In this document: one piece after another, positions 39,525 through 48,355 of the stretch
Position numbering within the stretch: position 1 is the stretch's first letter
How the letters are laid out: each line of letters starts with the position of its first letter
NCBI RefSeq assembly: GCF_022788635.1
Contig: NZ_CP076024.1
Location: 496,001 to 560,000 of the forward strand
From: Methylobacter sp. S3L5C
GTDB taxonomy: Bacteria; Pseudomonadota; Gammaproteobacteria; Methylococcales; Methylomonadaceae
Length of the DNA stretch: 64,000 bases
Direction: 5' to 3'
Program-made: the position numbers and the translations under genes
The notes under the pieces: generated by a model
Database searches by the model: none
What the model was told of the DNA's origin: nothing
Seen by the model: only the letters and a program-made list of their open reading frames with translations

Positions 39525-40271
39525 ATGAATGACAACCAACTATTGCGCTATAGCCGTCAAATAATGCTGCCCCAAGTTGATATTGAGGGACAACAAAAAC
39601 TCCTTGCCGCCAAGGTATTAATTGTTGGTGCCGGCGGCTTGGGATCGCCTGCCGCCATGTACCTTGCCGCAGCAGGGATCGGCAACATTACTATTTATGA
39701 TGACGACGAGGTGGAGTTATCCAATTTACAAAGACAGATTGCTCATCACACAGTCGATATTGGGACTGATAAAGTAATTTCAACCCGTGAAACACTGAAT
39801 AAATTAAATCCTGATGTCAATGTAAAAGCCGTCAAGCAAAGACTGACTGGAGAACAACTCAATAGGGAAGTAAAAGCAGCAGATGTGGTGCTTGATTGTA
39901 GCGATAATTTCTCGACACGATTTGCAATCAACAAGGCCTGCGTTAATTATCAAACGCCGCTGGTTTCAGGTGCAGCAATCCGCTTTGAAGGCCAGGTATC
40001 GGTATTCACTCCAGGTAAAAATAACAGTCCATGTTACAACTGTTTATATAGTAGTGAGGGCGAAGAATTACAAACCTGCTCAACCAATGGAGTTATAGCG
40101 CCTATCACAGGAATAATTGGCAGCATCCAAGCCCTAGAAGCGATGAAGTTAATTATCGCTATCGGCGAAACTTTAACCGGTCGGTTATTAATTTTGGATG
40201 GCTTATCAATGGAATGGAACACCCTGAAGCTAAAGCAAAATCCGAACTGCCCCACTTGTGGAAGACTGTAA
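39525..40271 (+). CDS. moeB: Molybdopterin-synthase adenylyltransferase MoeB/ThiF family
   Basis: An E1-like adenylating enzyme of 248 residues. It starts LLRYSRQIMLPQVDIEGQ and has the ATP-binding VLIVGAGGLGSPAAMYLA, DDDEVELSNLQRQ and a zinc site (CYNCLY, then CPTCG). It activates MoaD or ThiS by C-terminal adenylation. No moa or thi operon is adjacent, so molybdopterin or thiamin specificity is undecided, though the sequence is of the MoeB type. Confidence 0.93.
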   Translation: MNDNQLLRYSRQIMLPQVDIEGQQKLLAAKVLIVGAGGLGSPAAMYLAAAGIGNITIYDDDEVELSNLQRQIAHHTVDIGTDKVISTRETLNKLNPDVNVKAVKQRLTGEQLNREVKAADVVLDCSDNFSTRFAINKACVNYQTPLVSGAAIRFEGQVSVFTPGKNNSPCYNCLYSSEGEELQTCSTNGVIAPITGIIGSIQALEAMKLIIAIGETLTGRLLILDGLSMEWNTLKLKQNPNCPTCGRL

Positions 40272-40364
40272 GCCAGGTTAGATTAGCGTAACCCAACCTG
40301 ATTTACAAAAACTTATATTTTTGGATGAACCAAATCACCCAAAAATATTATTAACAAACGTCAT

Positions 40365-40571
40365 TTATTTTTTGGCAATCCGACTCTTGACGAAATTAAT
40401 AGCACTTTCAGCTAATTCATTAACAAAAGACGGTGCGTCACTATCCGGATCAGGCTCCCCAAATGGCTTACCATTTTTCTGGGTATATTTGTAAATAAAG
40501 TAGCCTAACGGCGCAAATGCAACGCTGGCAATAATTAACATAATCAAAAATAGCTCAATAACACCACCCAT
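40365..40571 (-). CDS. Small predicted membrane protein
   Basis: 68 residues: one N-terminal hydrophobic helix (FLIMLIIASVAFAPLGYFIY), then a polar tail with EPDPDSDAPSF and a Lys-rich end. No family recognised. It stands alone between moeB and the pqq leader. Confidence 0.6.
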   Translation of the reverse strand: MGGVIELFLIMLIIASVAFAPLGYFIYKYTQKNGKPFGEPDPDSDAPSFVNELAESAINFVKSRIAKK

Positions 40572-40919
40572 AACCCCTCCTCATAATTTTATTTAGTTAG
40601 GCAATTTCCCACAAAGAACATACCCAAGTCGCTGGTCTTTTTATTCATTGTCTGCATTGTCAAAACAGTCGCGCAGCCAGCTATGCGACTGTTTTTCTAC
40701 CTTGAAAATGAACAAAAATTCTGAGCCATCCGGGTCTATTCATTCTTGGCTGTTGCCTTATTATTTTTTTTTGAATTTCGATAATACTCTTTTCTAAAAA
40801 GAAAAACATCCTTGTTAAGTACTGTCAAACATTGCGTAAAAAAATAGTTCATCGTATACTTTTAATTAGCTTACTTGATCAAGCTAGCAACTATTCTAAT
40901 AATCTTCTGGAGGTTCACG
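40572..40919. other. Non-coding stretch upstream of pqqA
   Basis: About 350 bases with no convincing gene. It holds a terminator hairpin (40662-40696) and the pqqA leader with a GGAGG ribosome-binding site at 40909-40913. The bases upstream are AT-rich and may hold the pqq promoter; I cannot place it securely. Confidence 0.6.
40662..40696. terminator. Terminator hairpin upstream of the pqq operon
   Basis: A perfect 11-bp stem (AAAACAGTCGC at 40662-40672, complement at 40685-40695) with a 12-nt loop, with A and T runs at its ends. It would insulate pqqA from upstream transcription. Confidence 0.8.
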
Positions 40920-40994
40920 ATGAAATGGGAAACACCAAGCTATACAGACCTACGTTTCGGCTTTGAAGTAACAATGTACATCTACAATCGCTAA
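40920..40994 (+). CDS. pqqA: PQQ precursor peptide PqqA
   Basis: A 24-residue peptide, the substrate from which PQQ is made. It starts MKWETPSYTDLRFGFEVTMY and contains the Glu16 and Tyr20 pair that PqqE cross-links. A GGAGG ribosome-binding site is six bases upstream. A hairpin terminator separates it from pqqB, which fits the common pattern of high pqqA expression. Confidence 0.97.
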   Translation: MKWETPSYTDLRFGFEVTMYIYNR

Positions 40995-41042
40995 ATGAAC
41001 TTTCCTGACTTAATTGTCGGGATCATTAAAGCTGGTTTAAAG

Positions 41043-41070
41043 AAGGGGTTCACTTAGAGCCCCTTTTTTT
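41043..41070 (+). terminator. Attenuator hairpin between pqqA and pqqB
   Basis: AAGGGG (41043-41048) pairs with CCCCTT (41060-41065), extendable by two weaker pairs, and a T run follows. It would let the small pqqA transcript exceed the downstream genes. Confidence 0.75.
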
Positions 41071-41125
41071 TGCCTGAAAATTGTTATTCCCGTATCATTC
41101 AAGGCTTTCTTTTAAGGCTTTCATC

Positions 41126-42037
41126 ATGAAAATTAGAGTTCTTGGTTCAGGTGCAGGTGGCGGCTTTCCGCAATGGAACTGCAACTGCCATAATTGTCAC
41201 CGTTTGCGTCATCACACAATGAACGGCAAAGCACGTACCCAATCATCCATTGCTGTGAGTACGGACAATAAAAACTGGCTGTTATTTAATACATCCCCCG
41301 ATATTCGCGCGCAACTCGAAGCCTTCCCCGCCATTCAGCCCAAAGAAGGCATTCGTGACACCGGTATTAAGGCTATCATGCTTATTGATAGCCAAATTGA
41401 TCATACTACGGGTATGCTAATGCTCAGGGAAGGCAAGCCATTGGATGTTTACTGCACGGATATGGTTAAACAAGACCTGACCACAGGTTTTCCCTTATTT
41501 ACCATGCTGGAACACTATTGCACCATCAATCATCATCCGGTACCTGTTGATGGCAGCAGCTTTACTATTCCCGCCATTGCTGATTTACGTTTTTATACCC
41601 AAGCCTTAAAAAGCAAAGCACCGCCTTATTCGCCACATCGGCATGATCCACATGAAGGCGATAACATCGGTGTTATTATTGAACAAATCTCTACCGGCAA
41701 AAAAGTATTTTATTCGCCGGGCCTGGGTGAAATAGAGCCACATGTGATGACTGCCATGCAAGATGTTGATTGCCTGTTGGTAGATGGTACCTTCTGGACC
41801 AATGACGAAATGTGTACGCAAAATATCAGCCATAAAAAAGCCCGCGACATTGGTCACTTGCCACAGTCCGGTGCAGGCGGCATGATAGAAGTATTAAGCT
41901 CCGTTGCCAAAGCCCGTAAAATACTAATACACATTAATAACACCAACCCAATTCTGGATGATGATTCAGAGCAACGTAAAATTCTTGATGCCGCCGGTAT
42001 TGAAGTGGCTTACGATGGATTGGAAATCGATTTATAG
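41126..42037 (+). CDS. pqqB: PQQ biosynthesis protein PqqB
   Basis: A metallo-beta-lactamase-fold protein of the PQQ pathway, proposed to hydroxylate the cross-linked Glu-Tyr. The ATG at 41126 gives 303 residues: [20 protein letters not shown], then [10 protein letters not shown] and DIGHLPQSG. The longer frame from 41081 has no better start. It is followed by another hairpin before pqqC. Confidence 0.97.
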   Translation: MKIRVLGSGAGGGFPQWNCNCHNCHRLRHHTMNGKARTQSSIAVSTDNKNWLLFNTSPDIRAQLEAFPAIQPKEGIRDTGIKAIMLIDSQIDHTTGMLMLREGKPLDVYCTDMVKQDLTTGFPLFTMLEHYCTINHHPVPVDGSSFTIPAIADLRFYTQALKSKAPPYSPHRHDPHEGDNIGVIIEQISTGKKVFYSPGLGEIEPHVMTAMQDVDCLLVDGTFWTNDEMCTQNISHKKARDIGHLPQSGAGGMIEVLSSVAKARKILIHINNTNPILDDDSEQRKILDAAGIEVAYDGLEIDL

Positions 42038-42044
42038 CATTAAC

Positions 42045-42079
42045 CGGAGTACAAAAATGTGTTTTTGCACTCCGTTTTT
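42045..42079 (+). terminator. Attenuator hairpin between pqqB and pqqC
   Basis: A 13-nt arm (42045-42057, CGGAGTACAAAAA) pairs with 42062-42074 at 12 of 13 positions, followed by five T. It may reduce readthrough into pqqC. Confidence 0.7.
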
Positions 42080-42102
42080 ATTAATCTCCAAAGGACATCA
42101 CC

Positions 42103-42834
42103 ATGAGCAATACCGATAATACCGCATGGACAAAAACAGAATTTGAAGCTGCCCTGCGCGGCATGGAAAAGTATTATCACATTCATCATCCTTACCATAC
42201 CCTGATGAACGCGGGAAAACTCACTCAAGAACAATTACAAGGCTGGGTTGCCAACCGTTTCTACTACCAGGTGAGCATCCCTATCAAAGATGCCAACATT
42301 TTAGCGAATTGCCCTGACCGTGAAACCCGCGCCAAATGGATTCAACGCATTCTGGATCATGATGGTCATCCCGGCGATCCCGGCGGCATTGAGGCCTGGA
42401 TACAATTGGGCATAGCTGTCGGCTTAAGCCGTGAAGACATCACCTCATTGAAGCATGTTTTACCCGGCGTTCGTTTTGCCGTTGATGCCTATGTTAATTT
42501 TGCGCGTAGAGCCGAATGGCATGAGGCGGCAAGTTCATCATTGACTGAATTATTTGCGCCAAAAATCCACCAGCAACGTTTGGATAACTGGCCCGAACAC
42601 TACCCATGGGTTGATGTGGAAGGTTACAACTATTTCCGTAAACGTCTGGGAGAAGCACGCCGCGATGTTGAGCATGGTCTCGCTATAACACTGGACTGGT
42701 ACAAAACCCGTGAACAGCAGGATCGCATGGTGCAGATTTTAAAATTTAAACTGGATGTGTTATGGACTATGGCGGATGCCATGTATATGGCTTATATTAA
42801 TAATATGCCGCCGTATTTTACTATTGAGAAATAA
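42103..42834 (+). CDS. pqqC: Pyrroloquinoline-quinone synthase PqqC
   Basis: The last enzyme of PQQ synthesis, performing the final ring closure and oxidation. It has 243 residues with [48 protein letters not shown] and [15 protein letters not shown], all characteristic. CAAAGGAC precedes the ATG. Confidence 0.98.
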   Translation: MSNTDNTAWTKTEFEAALRGMEKYYHIHHPYHTLMNAGKLTQEQLQGWVANRFYYQVSIPIKDANILANCPDRETRAKWIQRILDHDGHPGDPGGIEAWIQLGIAVGLSREDITSLKHVLPGVRFAVDAYVNFARRAEWHEAASSSLTELFAPKIHQQRLDNWPEHYPWVDVEGYNYFRKRLGEARRDVEHGLAITLDWYKTREQQDRMVQILKFKLDVLWTMADAMYMAYINNMPPYFTIEK

Positions 42835-42892
42835 TAAAAACAGCCTAATGTAGAGCTTTTTCGCATAATTGATTTTCACCCAAAGCCGCCCT

Positions 42893-43204
42893 ATGATTGC
42901 AATAGACTGGATAATACAGGCCGTACGTGACAATGATTATCGGTATTCACGGCATGGCGACCAAGAGCGGCAAAATGATAATTTAACGTTGATTCAAGTA
43001 GCACAAGCCTTATATAACGGACGTATTCTTGAACAATATACAAATACTGGTCGAGGCGTAAGCTGTTTAGTCGCAGGGTTTGCTGATAACGGCACTCCCA
43101 TTCATGTAGTATGTGGATGTATGGTTAAAACACTGGTAATTATTACCGTCTATATTCCTACACCACCCAAGTTTAAAAACTCTTTTGAACGAGGTAATTC
43201 ATAA
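42893..43204 (+). CDS. DUF4258 protein, putative toxin
   Basis: 103 residues from ATG 42893. The YSRHGDQERQND segment, GRILEQY, HVVCGCMV and IITVYIPTPPKF define DUF4258, a RelE/MqsR-like family often found with YgiT-type antitoxins. It overlaps the next gene by one base (TAATG). The pair stands between pqqC and pqqD on the same strand, where no such genes are expected. Toxicity is inferred from family context. Confidence 0.82.
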   Translation: MIAIDWIIQAVRDNDYRYSRHGDQERQNDNLTLIQVAQALYNGRILEQYTNTGRGVSCLVAGFADNGTPIHVVCGCMVKTLVIITVYIPTPPKFKNSFERGNS

Positions 43205-43461
43205 TGTCAGAACAGTGCGTATTTTGTGGACACAAACACCTTAGTAGTAAAACTACGCGCTACATTTATCAAAAAGATCAGCAAATGCTAGTGGTTGAAC
43301 ACGTACCTTGCCTGGAATGTACATTTTGCGGTGAGCAATACTTTGATGCGGAGGTATTACAAAAAATCGAAAACGACTACCTTGCTATCACTCATCGACA
43401 AAGACAACCACAGCGAATCATGCAGGTGGCCGTTGAAGATTTTGCCACGCTATCTTTATAA
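43204..43461 (+). CDS. YgiT-type zinc-finger protein, putative antitoxin
   Basis: 85 residues with two CxxC pairs (CVFCG and CTFCG) that form the MqsA-like zinc domain, then QYFDAEVLQKIE. It is coupled to the DUF4258 gene and forms a typical toxin-antitoxin pair. The C-terminal DNA-binding domain of full MqsA is lacking. Confidence 0.82.
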   Translation: MSEQCVFCGHKHLSSKTTRYIYQKDQQMLVVEHVPCLECTFCGEQYFDAEVLQKIENDYLAITHRQRQPQRIMQVAVEDFATLSL

Positions 43462-43489
43462 AACCACTATTTAAGACCAACGATTAAAA

Positions 43490-43762
43490 ATGACTATAAA
43501 CCCGGAACTGCCCATTCAATTTTCCCTTACCCACCGTTTGCAATGGGAGGAAGCACAACAAAAAAATGTCATTCTTTACCCTGAAGGTATGGTGGAGCTT
43601 AATGAAAGTTCAGCTGAAATTTTGAAGCTCTGTGACGGCACGCGCAATCTTACCCAAATTGTCAGCGATCTGGAACACAAATTTTCCACGTCGGGTCTTA
43701 CCAACGATATTACCGCTTTCCTGGAGGTTGCACTACAAAATGGCTGGATTAATCAAAACTAA
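43490..43762 (+). CDS. pqqD: PQQ chaperone PqqD
   Basis: 90 residues; binds PqqA and presents it to PqqE. The winged-helix region with [20 protein letters not shown] and [12 protein letters not shown] is diagnostic. It overlaps pqqE by 23 bases in another frame. Confidence 0.96.
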   Translation: MTINPELPIQFSLTHRLQWEEAQQKNVILYPEGMVELNESSAEILKLCDGTRNLTQIVSDLEHKFSTSGLTNDITAFLEVALQNGWINQN

Positions 43763-44867
43763 AATTACACCGCCGCGCTGGTTACTGGCAGAACTGACCT
43801 ACGCTTGTCCGTTACAGTGCCCCTATTGCTCCAACCCGATTGATTATGCAAAATATCAAACTGAATTAGACACCGAAGGCTGGAAACGCGTACTGACTCA
43901 AGCCCGTAAAATGGGTGCCGTGCAGTTAGGCTTTTCGGGAGGTGAACCCCTTACTCGCAAAGATCTGACCGAACTGGTTAAACACGCCAGAGATCTTGGT
44001 TACTATTCCAACCTGATTACGTCGGGTTACGGACTGACAGAAGAGAAAATTATCCAGCTTAAAGAGGCCGGACTGGATCACATCCAGGTCAGCATTCAGG
44101 CCAGCACTCAGGAATTAAACGATCATATCGCCGGTACAGCATCGTTTGAACACAAAAAAGAAGTTGCTCACTTGGTTAAAAAACACGGTTACCCGATGGT
44201 GTTATGCGTAGTTATACACCGTGAAAATATTCACCAAATGCCGGAAATTTTGGCAATGGCAGAAGAACTGGGCGCTGATTATCTGGAACTCGCCAACACA
44301 CAATATTACGGCTGGGCGCATGCTAACCGCGATTTATTGTTACCCACAAAAGAACAATTTGAAAAAGCCGAAGCCATTGCCCAGGCATTTAAAGAAACCG
44401 TCGCCGGCAAAATGAAAATTTATTATGTGGTGCCGGATTTTTATGAAAATCGACCCAAAGCTTGTATGAATGGCTGGGGTACTACCTTTCTGACTATCGC
44501 ACCGGATGGCGTAGCTCTGCCCTGTCATTCTGCGCGTGATTTACCCGGGCTGGATTGTCCCAATGTTAACGACTATAGCGTTGAAGAAATATGGAATCAG
44601 TCAAAAGCCTTTAATTTCTTTAGAGGCGATGACTGGATGAAAGAACCTTGCCGTAGTTGTGATGAAAAAGATAAGGATTTTGGCGGTTGCCATTGCCAAG
44701 CCTATTTGTTAACGGGCGACATGCGTAATGCTGACCCTGTATGCAGCAAATCGCCACATCATGGCGTTATTCAGGACGCAATAGACTCAGCAGCCAGAAG
44801 CACATTATCAGCTAATGAAAAGCCGCTATTATTTCGTAACAGTAAAAACTCAAAGCTTTTGTCTTAA
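43740..44867 (+). CDS. pqqE: PqqA peptide cyclase PqqE (radical SAM)
   Basis: Forms the Glu-Tyr carbon-carbon bond in PqqA. The ATG at 43740 gives 375 residues. The radical SAM cluster is C23xxxC27xxC30 in CPLQCPYC, followed by [12 protein letters not shown]. The C-terminal SPASM region has [14 protein letters not shown] and [17 protein letters not shown]. The longer frame from 43632 is within pqqD and is not coding. It ends the pqq operon. Confidence 0.97.
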   Translation: MAGLIKTKITPPRWLLAELTYACPLQCPYCSNPIDYAKYQTELDTEGWKRVLTQARKMGAVQLGFSGGEPLTRKDLTELVKHARDLGYYSNLITSGYGLTEEKIIQLKEAGLDHIQVSIQASTQELNDHIAGTASFEHKKEVAHLVKKHGYPMVLCVVIHRENIHQMPEILAMAEELGADYLELANTQYYGWAHANRDLLLPTKEQFEKAEAIAQAFKETVAGKMKIYYVVPDFYENRPKACMNGWGTTFLTIAPDGVALPCHSARDLPGLDCPNVNDYSVEEIWNQSKAFNFFRGDDWMKEPCRSCDEKDKDFGGCHCQAYLLTGDMRNADPVCSKSPHHGVIQDAIDSAARSTLSANEKPLLFRNSKNSKLLS

Positions 44868-44880
44868 GCATTTGATTAAG

Positions 44881-44993
44881 TCACCACAAAGACACGTAGG
44901 GGCGAACCTGCGTGCTTGCCCGATTAAATTAATTTGTTCAATTTAGGGCAGACACATGGGTCTGCCCCTACGGCTATGCTCTTCGTGGTGAAA
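44881..44993. repeat. Composite nested palindrome between pqqE and ubiX
   Basis: An outer inverted repeat of family B (TCACCACAAAG at 44881-44891 against CTTCGTGGTGA at 44981-44991) encloses an inner inverted repeat (44895-44921 against 44946-44972, beginning CGTAGGGGC). The inner one belongs to the GTAGGGGC...GCCCCTAC type. The layout suggests one element inserted into another. It separates two convergent genes. Confidence 0.7.
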
Positions 44994-44998
44994 TCCCG

Positions 44999-45574
44999 CT
45001 ACAAGCCTTCCCAAGGTGTGTACAAGCCCTCAACATTAACTCCGAACATATCCAGTACCCGACCGACTGTTTCGTTGACCATAGCGGTTAATGAATCGGT
45101 TTTGCTGTAAAAAGCCGGCATCGGTGGAAACATAATGCCACCCATTTCCGTCACAACCCCCATATTCCTGATATGCACCAAATTTAAAGGTGTTTCGCGC
45201 GGCATAACAACCAACCGTCGCCGCTCTTTTAAAACCACATCAGCTGATCGTGAAATCAAGTTATCACCAAAGCCATGAGCCACCGCCGCCAGCGTTTTCA
45301 TTGAGCACGGAGCGATAATCATTCCTTCTGTTTTAAAACCGCCACTGGAAATACTGGCGGCAATATCATTAATACCGTGAGTCACATCGGCCAACTTAAA
45401 CAGTTCTGCGCGCTTTATATCCATTTCATGCTTTAAATTAACCACGCCCGCATCAGATATAACAAGATGTGTTTCCCATTCTTCCTGCGCCTGCAAAATT
45501 TGCAACATCCTTACGCCATAAACAGCACCGGTTGCCCCGGTCATGGCAATAATCAAGCGTTTTTTCTGAGTCAT
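44999..45574 (-). CDS. ubiX: Flavin prenyltransferase UbiX
   Basis: Makes prenylated FMN for the decarboxylase UbiD in ubiquinone synthesis. It has 191 residues. The FMN-binding MTGATGAVYGVRML, then APCSMKTLAAVAHG, SRSADVVLKERRRLV and METPLNLVH-like PRETPLNLVHIRNM are canonical. Confidence 0.97.
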   Translation of the reverse strand: MTQKKRLIIAMTGATGAVYGVRMLQILQAQEEWETHLVISDAGVVNLKHEMDIKRAELFKLADVTHGINDIAASISSGGFKTEGMIIAPCSMKTLAAVAHGFGDNLISRSADVVLKERRRLVVMPRETPLNLVHIRNMGVVTEMGGIMFPPMPAFYSKTDSLTAMVNETVGRVLDMFGVNVEGLYTPWEGL

Positions 45575-45580
45575 AATACA

Positions 45581-45637
45581 AAGGTGAAAGGTGAAAGGTG
45601 AAAGGTGAAAGGTGAAATAGTTTTTAACCTTTCACCT
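45581..45637. repeat. Five tandem heptamers plus inverted copy (family A)
   Basis: AAGGTGA is repeated five times in a row (45581-45615), followed after a short gap by an inverted CCTTTCACCT. It lies between pip and ubiX. The same words occur in other family A repeats. Confidence 0.75.
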
Positions 45638-45656
45638 CATAAAACCATCTGGCGTA

Positions 45657-45706
45657 GGTCGGAATAAGACCACCCAAGCGGAGCGCGTGGTGGTCTTATT
45701 CCGACC
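45657..45706. repeat. Perfect 18-bp inverted repeat between pip and ubiX
   Basis: The arms 45657-45674 (GGTCGGAATAAGACCACC) and 45689-45706 are exactly complementary, with a 14-nt GC-rich loop. It resembles REP-type elements starting GTCGGAATAAG. Adjacent to the heptamer array. Confidence 0.8.
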
Positions 45707-45714
45707 GTCAAGTC

Positions 45715-46665
45715 TCAAGCCAGTTTCTCTGCGAAGTGATCGGTGGCAGCAACCAGCGCGTCAATCATTTCGAGGCCTTGGGCAATGTGTCCAGCGTTGG
45801 GCAGTACGATATAATCGGCATGAGGTAGTGCCTGATGCAGTTTCATGCCGGCTTCTATTGGACAAACCAAATCCTGACGACCATGAATAATAATGGTTGG
45901 AATATTGGTTAAAATAGCGCAATTTTCCAGAATCTGATTTTCCTTAATAAAATAAGCGTGCCTGGCATAATGCAATTCCATACGCACTTGTTTAACCATT
46001 TTGTCAGTAACATGATCGCTTTGGCGGCCGTGCTTATAATCATTTCCTAACGCTACCTGCCCACCCCAAGCCATCCATTCCTTGGCAACCCGTCTTTGGG
46101 CGACCTCATCTTCACCCCATAACACATCACATAGCCCTTGTACCAAATCTTCCCTGCCATGTTCCGGAATGCTTTCAAGCAATCGTTGCCACTGCTCAGG
46201 ATAAATTCGATTAACACCATTCTTGGAAAACCAGTCGAAATCTTGTTGCCGCACCAGAAATACCGCGCGAATAATCATGCCGACGACCCTGTCCTGATGC
46301 TGCTGAGCATATAACAAGGCCAGTGCAGCCCCCCAAGAGCCACCAAAAACCAACCATTGATCTATTTTCAAGTGTTGCCGGATACGTTCCATGTCATCAA
46401 TCAAGTCCTGAGTTGTATTATTCTCCAGTTCGCCAAAAGGTAAAGACAAACCACAGCCGCGCTGATCAAAAAGAATAATTTGATAATACTCGGGATTAAA
46501 AAAACGTCGATGATCGGGTTTGGTTCCTGAACACGGCCCACCGTGTAGAAAAACAACAGGAATACCGTCAGGATTGCCACTTTGCTCTACATAAACCGTA
46601 TGCTTACTGCCAGTTTCAAGAAAGAAAGTATGATAGGGGATTATTTCAGGGTACAGGGTTTTCAT
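45715..46665 (-). CDS. pip: Prolyl aminopeptidase
   Basis: Removes N-terminal proline from peptides. It has 316 residues, an alpha/beta hydrolase: VVFLHGGPCSG, FDQRGCGLS, the nucleophile elbow GGSWGAALAL, and the catalytic Asp and His near HGRQDLVCP and NAGHIA. Cytoplasmic; monocistronic. Confidence 0.95.
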   Translation of the reverse strand: MKTLYPEIIPYHTFFLETGSKHTVYVEQSGNPDGIPVVFLHGGPCSGTKPDHRRFFNPEYYQIILFDQRGCGLSLPFGELENNTTQDLIDDMERIRQHLKIDQWLVFGGSWGAALALLYAQQHQDRVVGMIIRAVFLVRQQDFDWFSKNGVNRIYPEQWQRLLESIPEHGREDLVQGLCDVLWGEDEVAQRRVAKEWMAWGGQVALGNDYKHGRQSDHVTDKMVKQVRMELHYARHAYFIKENQILENCAILTNIPTIIIHGRQDLVCPIEAGMKLHQALPHADYIVLPNAGHIAQGLEMIDALVAATDHFAEKLA

Positions 46666-46840
46666 TGTTTAAACTGGTTTAAATTTTCGTAACTAGTCGC
46701 CCGCTCACTGAACGGCTTTTATCTGAAAATGTATAAGTGATACTTTTGTATACATAAAGTGACACAAGTCTAAGTTAAAAAGATTCAACTATCAAATAAT
46801 GCCCTACCTTTTGCATTAAAACGTGGTTATGTTTTTCAAG

Positions 46841-46876
46841 CAAAAAAAAGGAGAGCCATTAGACTCTCCTTTTTTA
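46841..46876 (-). terminator. Terminator of the outer-membrane protein gene
   Basis: AGGAGAG (46849-46855) pairs with CTCTCCT (46864-46870), flanked by eight A and a run of T. It lies 26 bases past the stop of the outer-membrane gene. Confidence 0.85.
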
Positions 46877-46901
46877 TCAGCTAAAGCTTTAAGCGAAGTG
46901 C

Positions 46902-47792
46902 TTAGAAACCGAAACCGAGTGAACCACCTGCTGTCAAACCGTTAACATTAGTGCCATCAAGCGAAGAAGTTGCCAGGAAATAACGCACATCAGCACCAAC
47001 ATATAAACTTTTCCAGATATTGTAATCCACACCCGTACCGAAGTTCATACCGGGCTTTAGCTCGGTTATGGTGTTAGCTTGAGATGGTGGACTGATAATG
47101 TTTAAAGTAAAACCGACCGGAATAATCCAAGGTCTGAGCTTACTATCTTTCATGAATTTTATTTTTGGCGAGGCATTAATTCTCAACATACTTTGACTTG
47201 CTGTTGAAGATGGCAAAGCAGAACTTACTAAAGTAGGAGTTATACCAGAAGTAAATGTACCCAAATCGACATAATTAAGATCCAATTCGCCCAGTAGCTC
47301 GGTATTATCCATCAAGCCAAACAGGTCATCATTCAGGCTAAAATCAATACCGGCACCAAAATTCCAACCACCGCTGTGGCCCTCGGTGGTATTAACCATT
47401 TGTCCTACACCATTAACGGTGTTGGTCGTAGCCGCCATAGCTTCATCATTTCCGGTATAACCACCACGGAAATACAACATATTATCTTTAACTTTCTTTA
47501 CAACCGGCTCAGACTTGACTGAAGTCATCCAGGCATCCAGTTCCTGAACTTTTTGCGTATCAGCTGCTACTGCACCAGCGGGTGCCGCACCGCTAACTTG
47601 AGCTCTTAAGCTGGCAATTTCATCCTGCATGAGTCTCAGTTGAGCTTCCAAGACTTCGGCTTTGCTGTTTGCCGCTTCGGCCATACGTTCTGCTTTATTC
47701 AATGCTGACGCCTGTGGAGAAACCAGAGCACCTGCCATTGTTAAAGTTGCCAAGGCTACGCCCAGATATATTTTATTTTTTTTATTAGTCAT
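46902..47792 (-). CDS. Outer-membrane beta-barrel protein with N-terminal coiled coil
   Basis: 296 residues. A signal peptide ends near PQASA. Residues 35-65 form a predicted coiled coil (ANSKAEVLEAQLRLMQDEIA), then amphipathic beta strands such as MLYFRGGYTG and WNFGAGIDFSL run to a terminal Phe (LGFGF), as in barrels recognised by BamA. It resembles small porin-like proteins of methanotrophs, but I cannot name the family or solute. It has its own strong terminator and a long upstream gap. Confidence 0.75.
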   Translation of the reverse strand: MTNKKNKIYLGVALATLTMAGALVSPQASALNKAERMAEAANSKAEVLEAQLRLMQDEIASLRAQVSGAAPAGAVAADTQKVQELDAWMTSVKSEPVVKKVKDNMLYFRGGYTGNDEAMAATTNTVNGVGQMVNTTEGHSGGWNFGAGIDFSLNDDLFGLMDNTELLGELDLNYVDLGTFTSGITPTLVSSALPSSTASQSMLRINASPKIKFMKDSKLRPWIIPVGFTLNIISPPSQANTITELKPGMNFGTGVDYNIWKSLYVGADVRYFLATSSLDGTNVNGLTAGGSLGFGF

Positions 47793-48355
47793 TGATTCCC
47801 CCTCATGGGATGTTGATTTATGATCATTTGCTTTAATACAACAAATTTGATTTCACGGTACGAATAGTAGCAGTAAATCTATTTCCATACAAGCATTAAA
47901 GTTATTATTTTTATTTCATTTTATCCTTATTTATCAACAAGTAACAATGTAAACTTTATTTTACTTATATAGCTGTATGCAAAAAACAACAAAAAAACAA
48001 CACAACCACCATTAGATTGATTCAACCAATAACGTAGAATATCCTTCAACTGAATACTGAAAAGCTTAAAATCAGGTAATTGATGATAAACCATTTAGCC
48101 TTCATTTAAGTGAATCCTGCTACACCAAAACTATAGTTAACTAGCTACTTGTTGACAAGATCAAGACTTAGAACTTAACGCATATTAAGCAGGAAACCAG
48201 TAGAATGATCATTTATATTGCTGTATTTTCTGTATTAGCCAGGGTAAAAACATTAAAAGGGCATTATTAATTCACTACATTTTGCTTTAAAAAAGCCCCC
48301 CTTGCCATGTTCCAATACAACAAACCCACTTTCTGATTTTTGACTTTTATCGACC
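47793..48355. other. Long intergenic region between the outer-membrane gene and thiO
   Basis: About 560 AT-rich bases between divergent genes. I see no gene, tRNA or TPP riboswitch core (no CTGAGA or ACCTGATCTGG-like words), although thiO belongs to thiamin synthesis. It presumably holds the promoters of both genes. Confidence 0.6.

Noticed and set aside
43632-43739. Upstream extension of pqqE
   Set aside because: Lies within pqqD in another frame; the residues before the ATG at 43740 do not look like PqqE, which starts close to the [13 protein letters not shown] segment.
45581-45615. CRISPR-like short array
   Set aside because: Units are seven bases with no spacers, so a simple tandem repeat and not a CRISPR array.
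48100-48355. TPP riboswitch upstream of thiO
   Set aside because: The conserved core words of the thi-box are absent from the leader.
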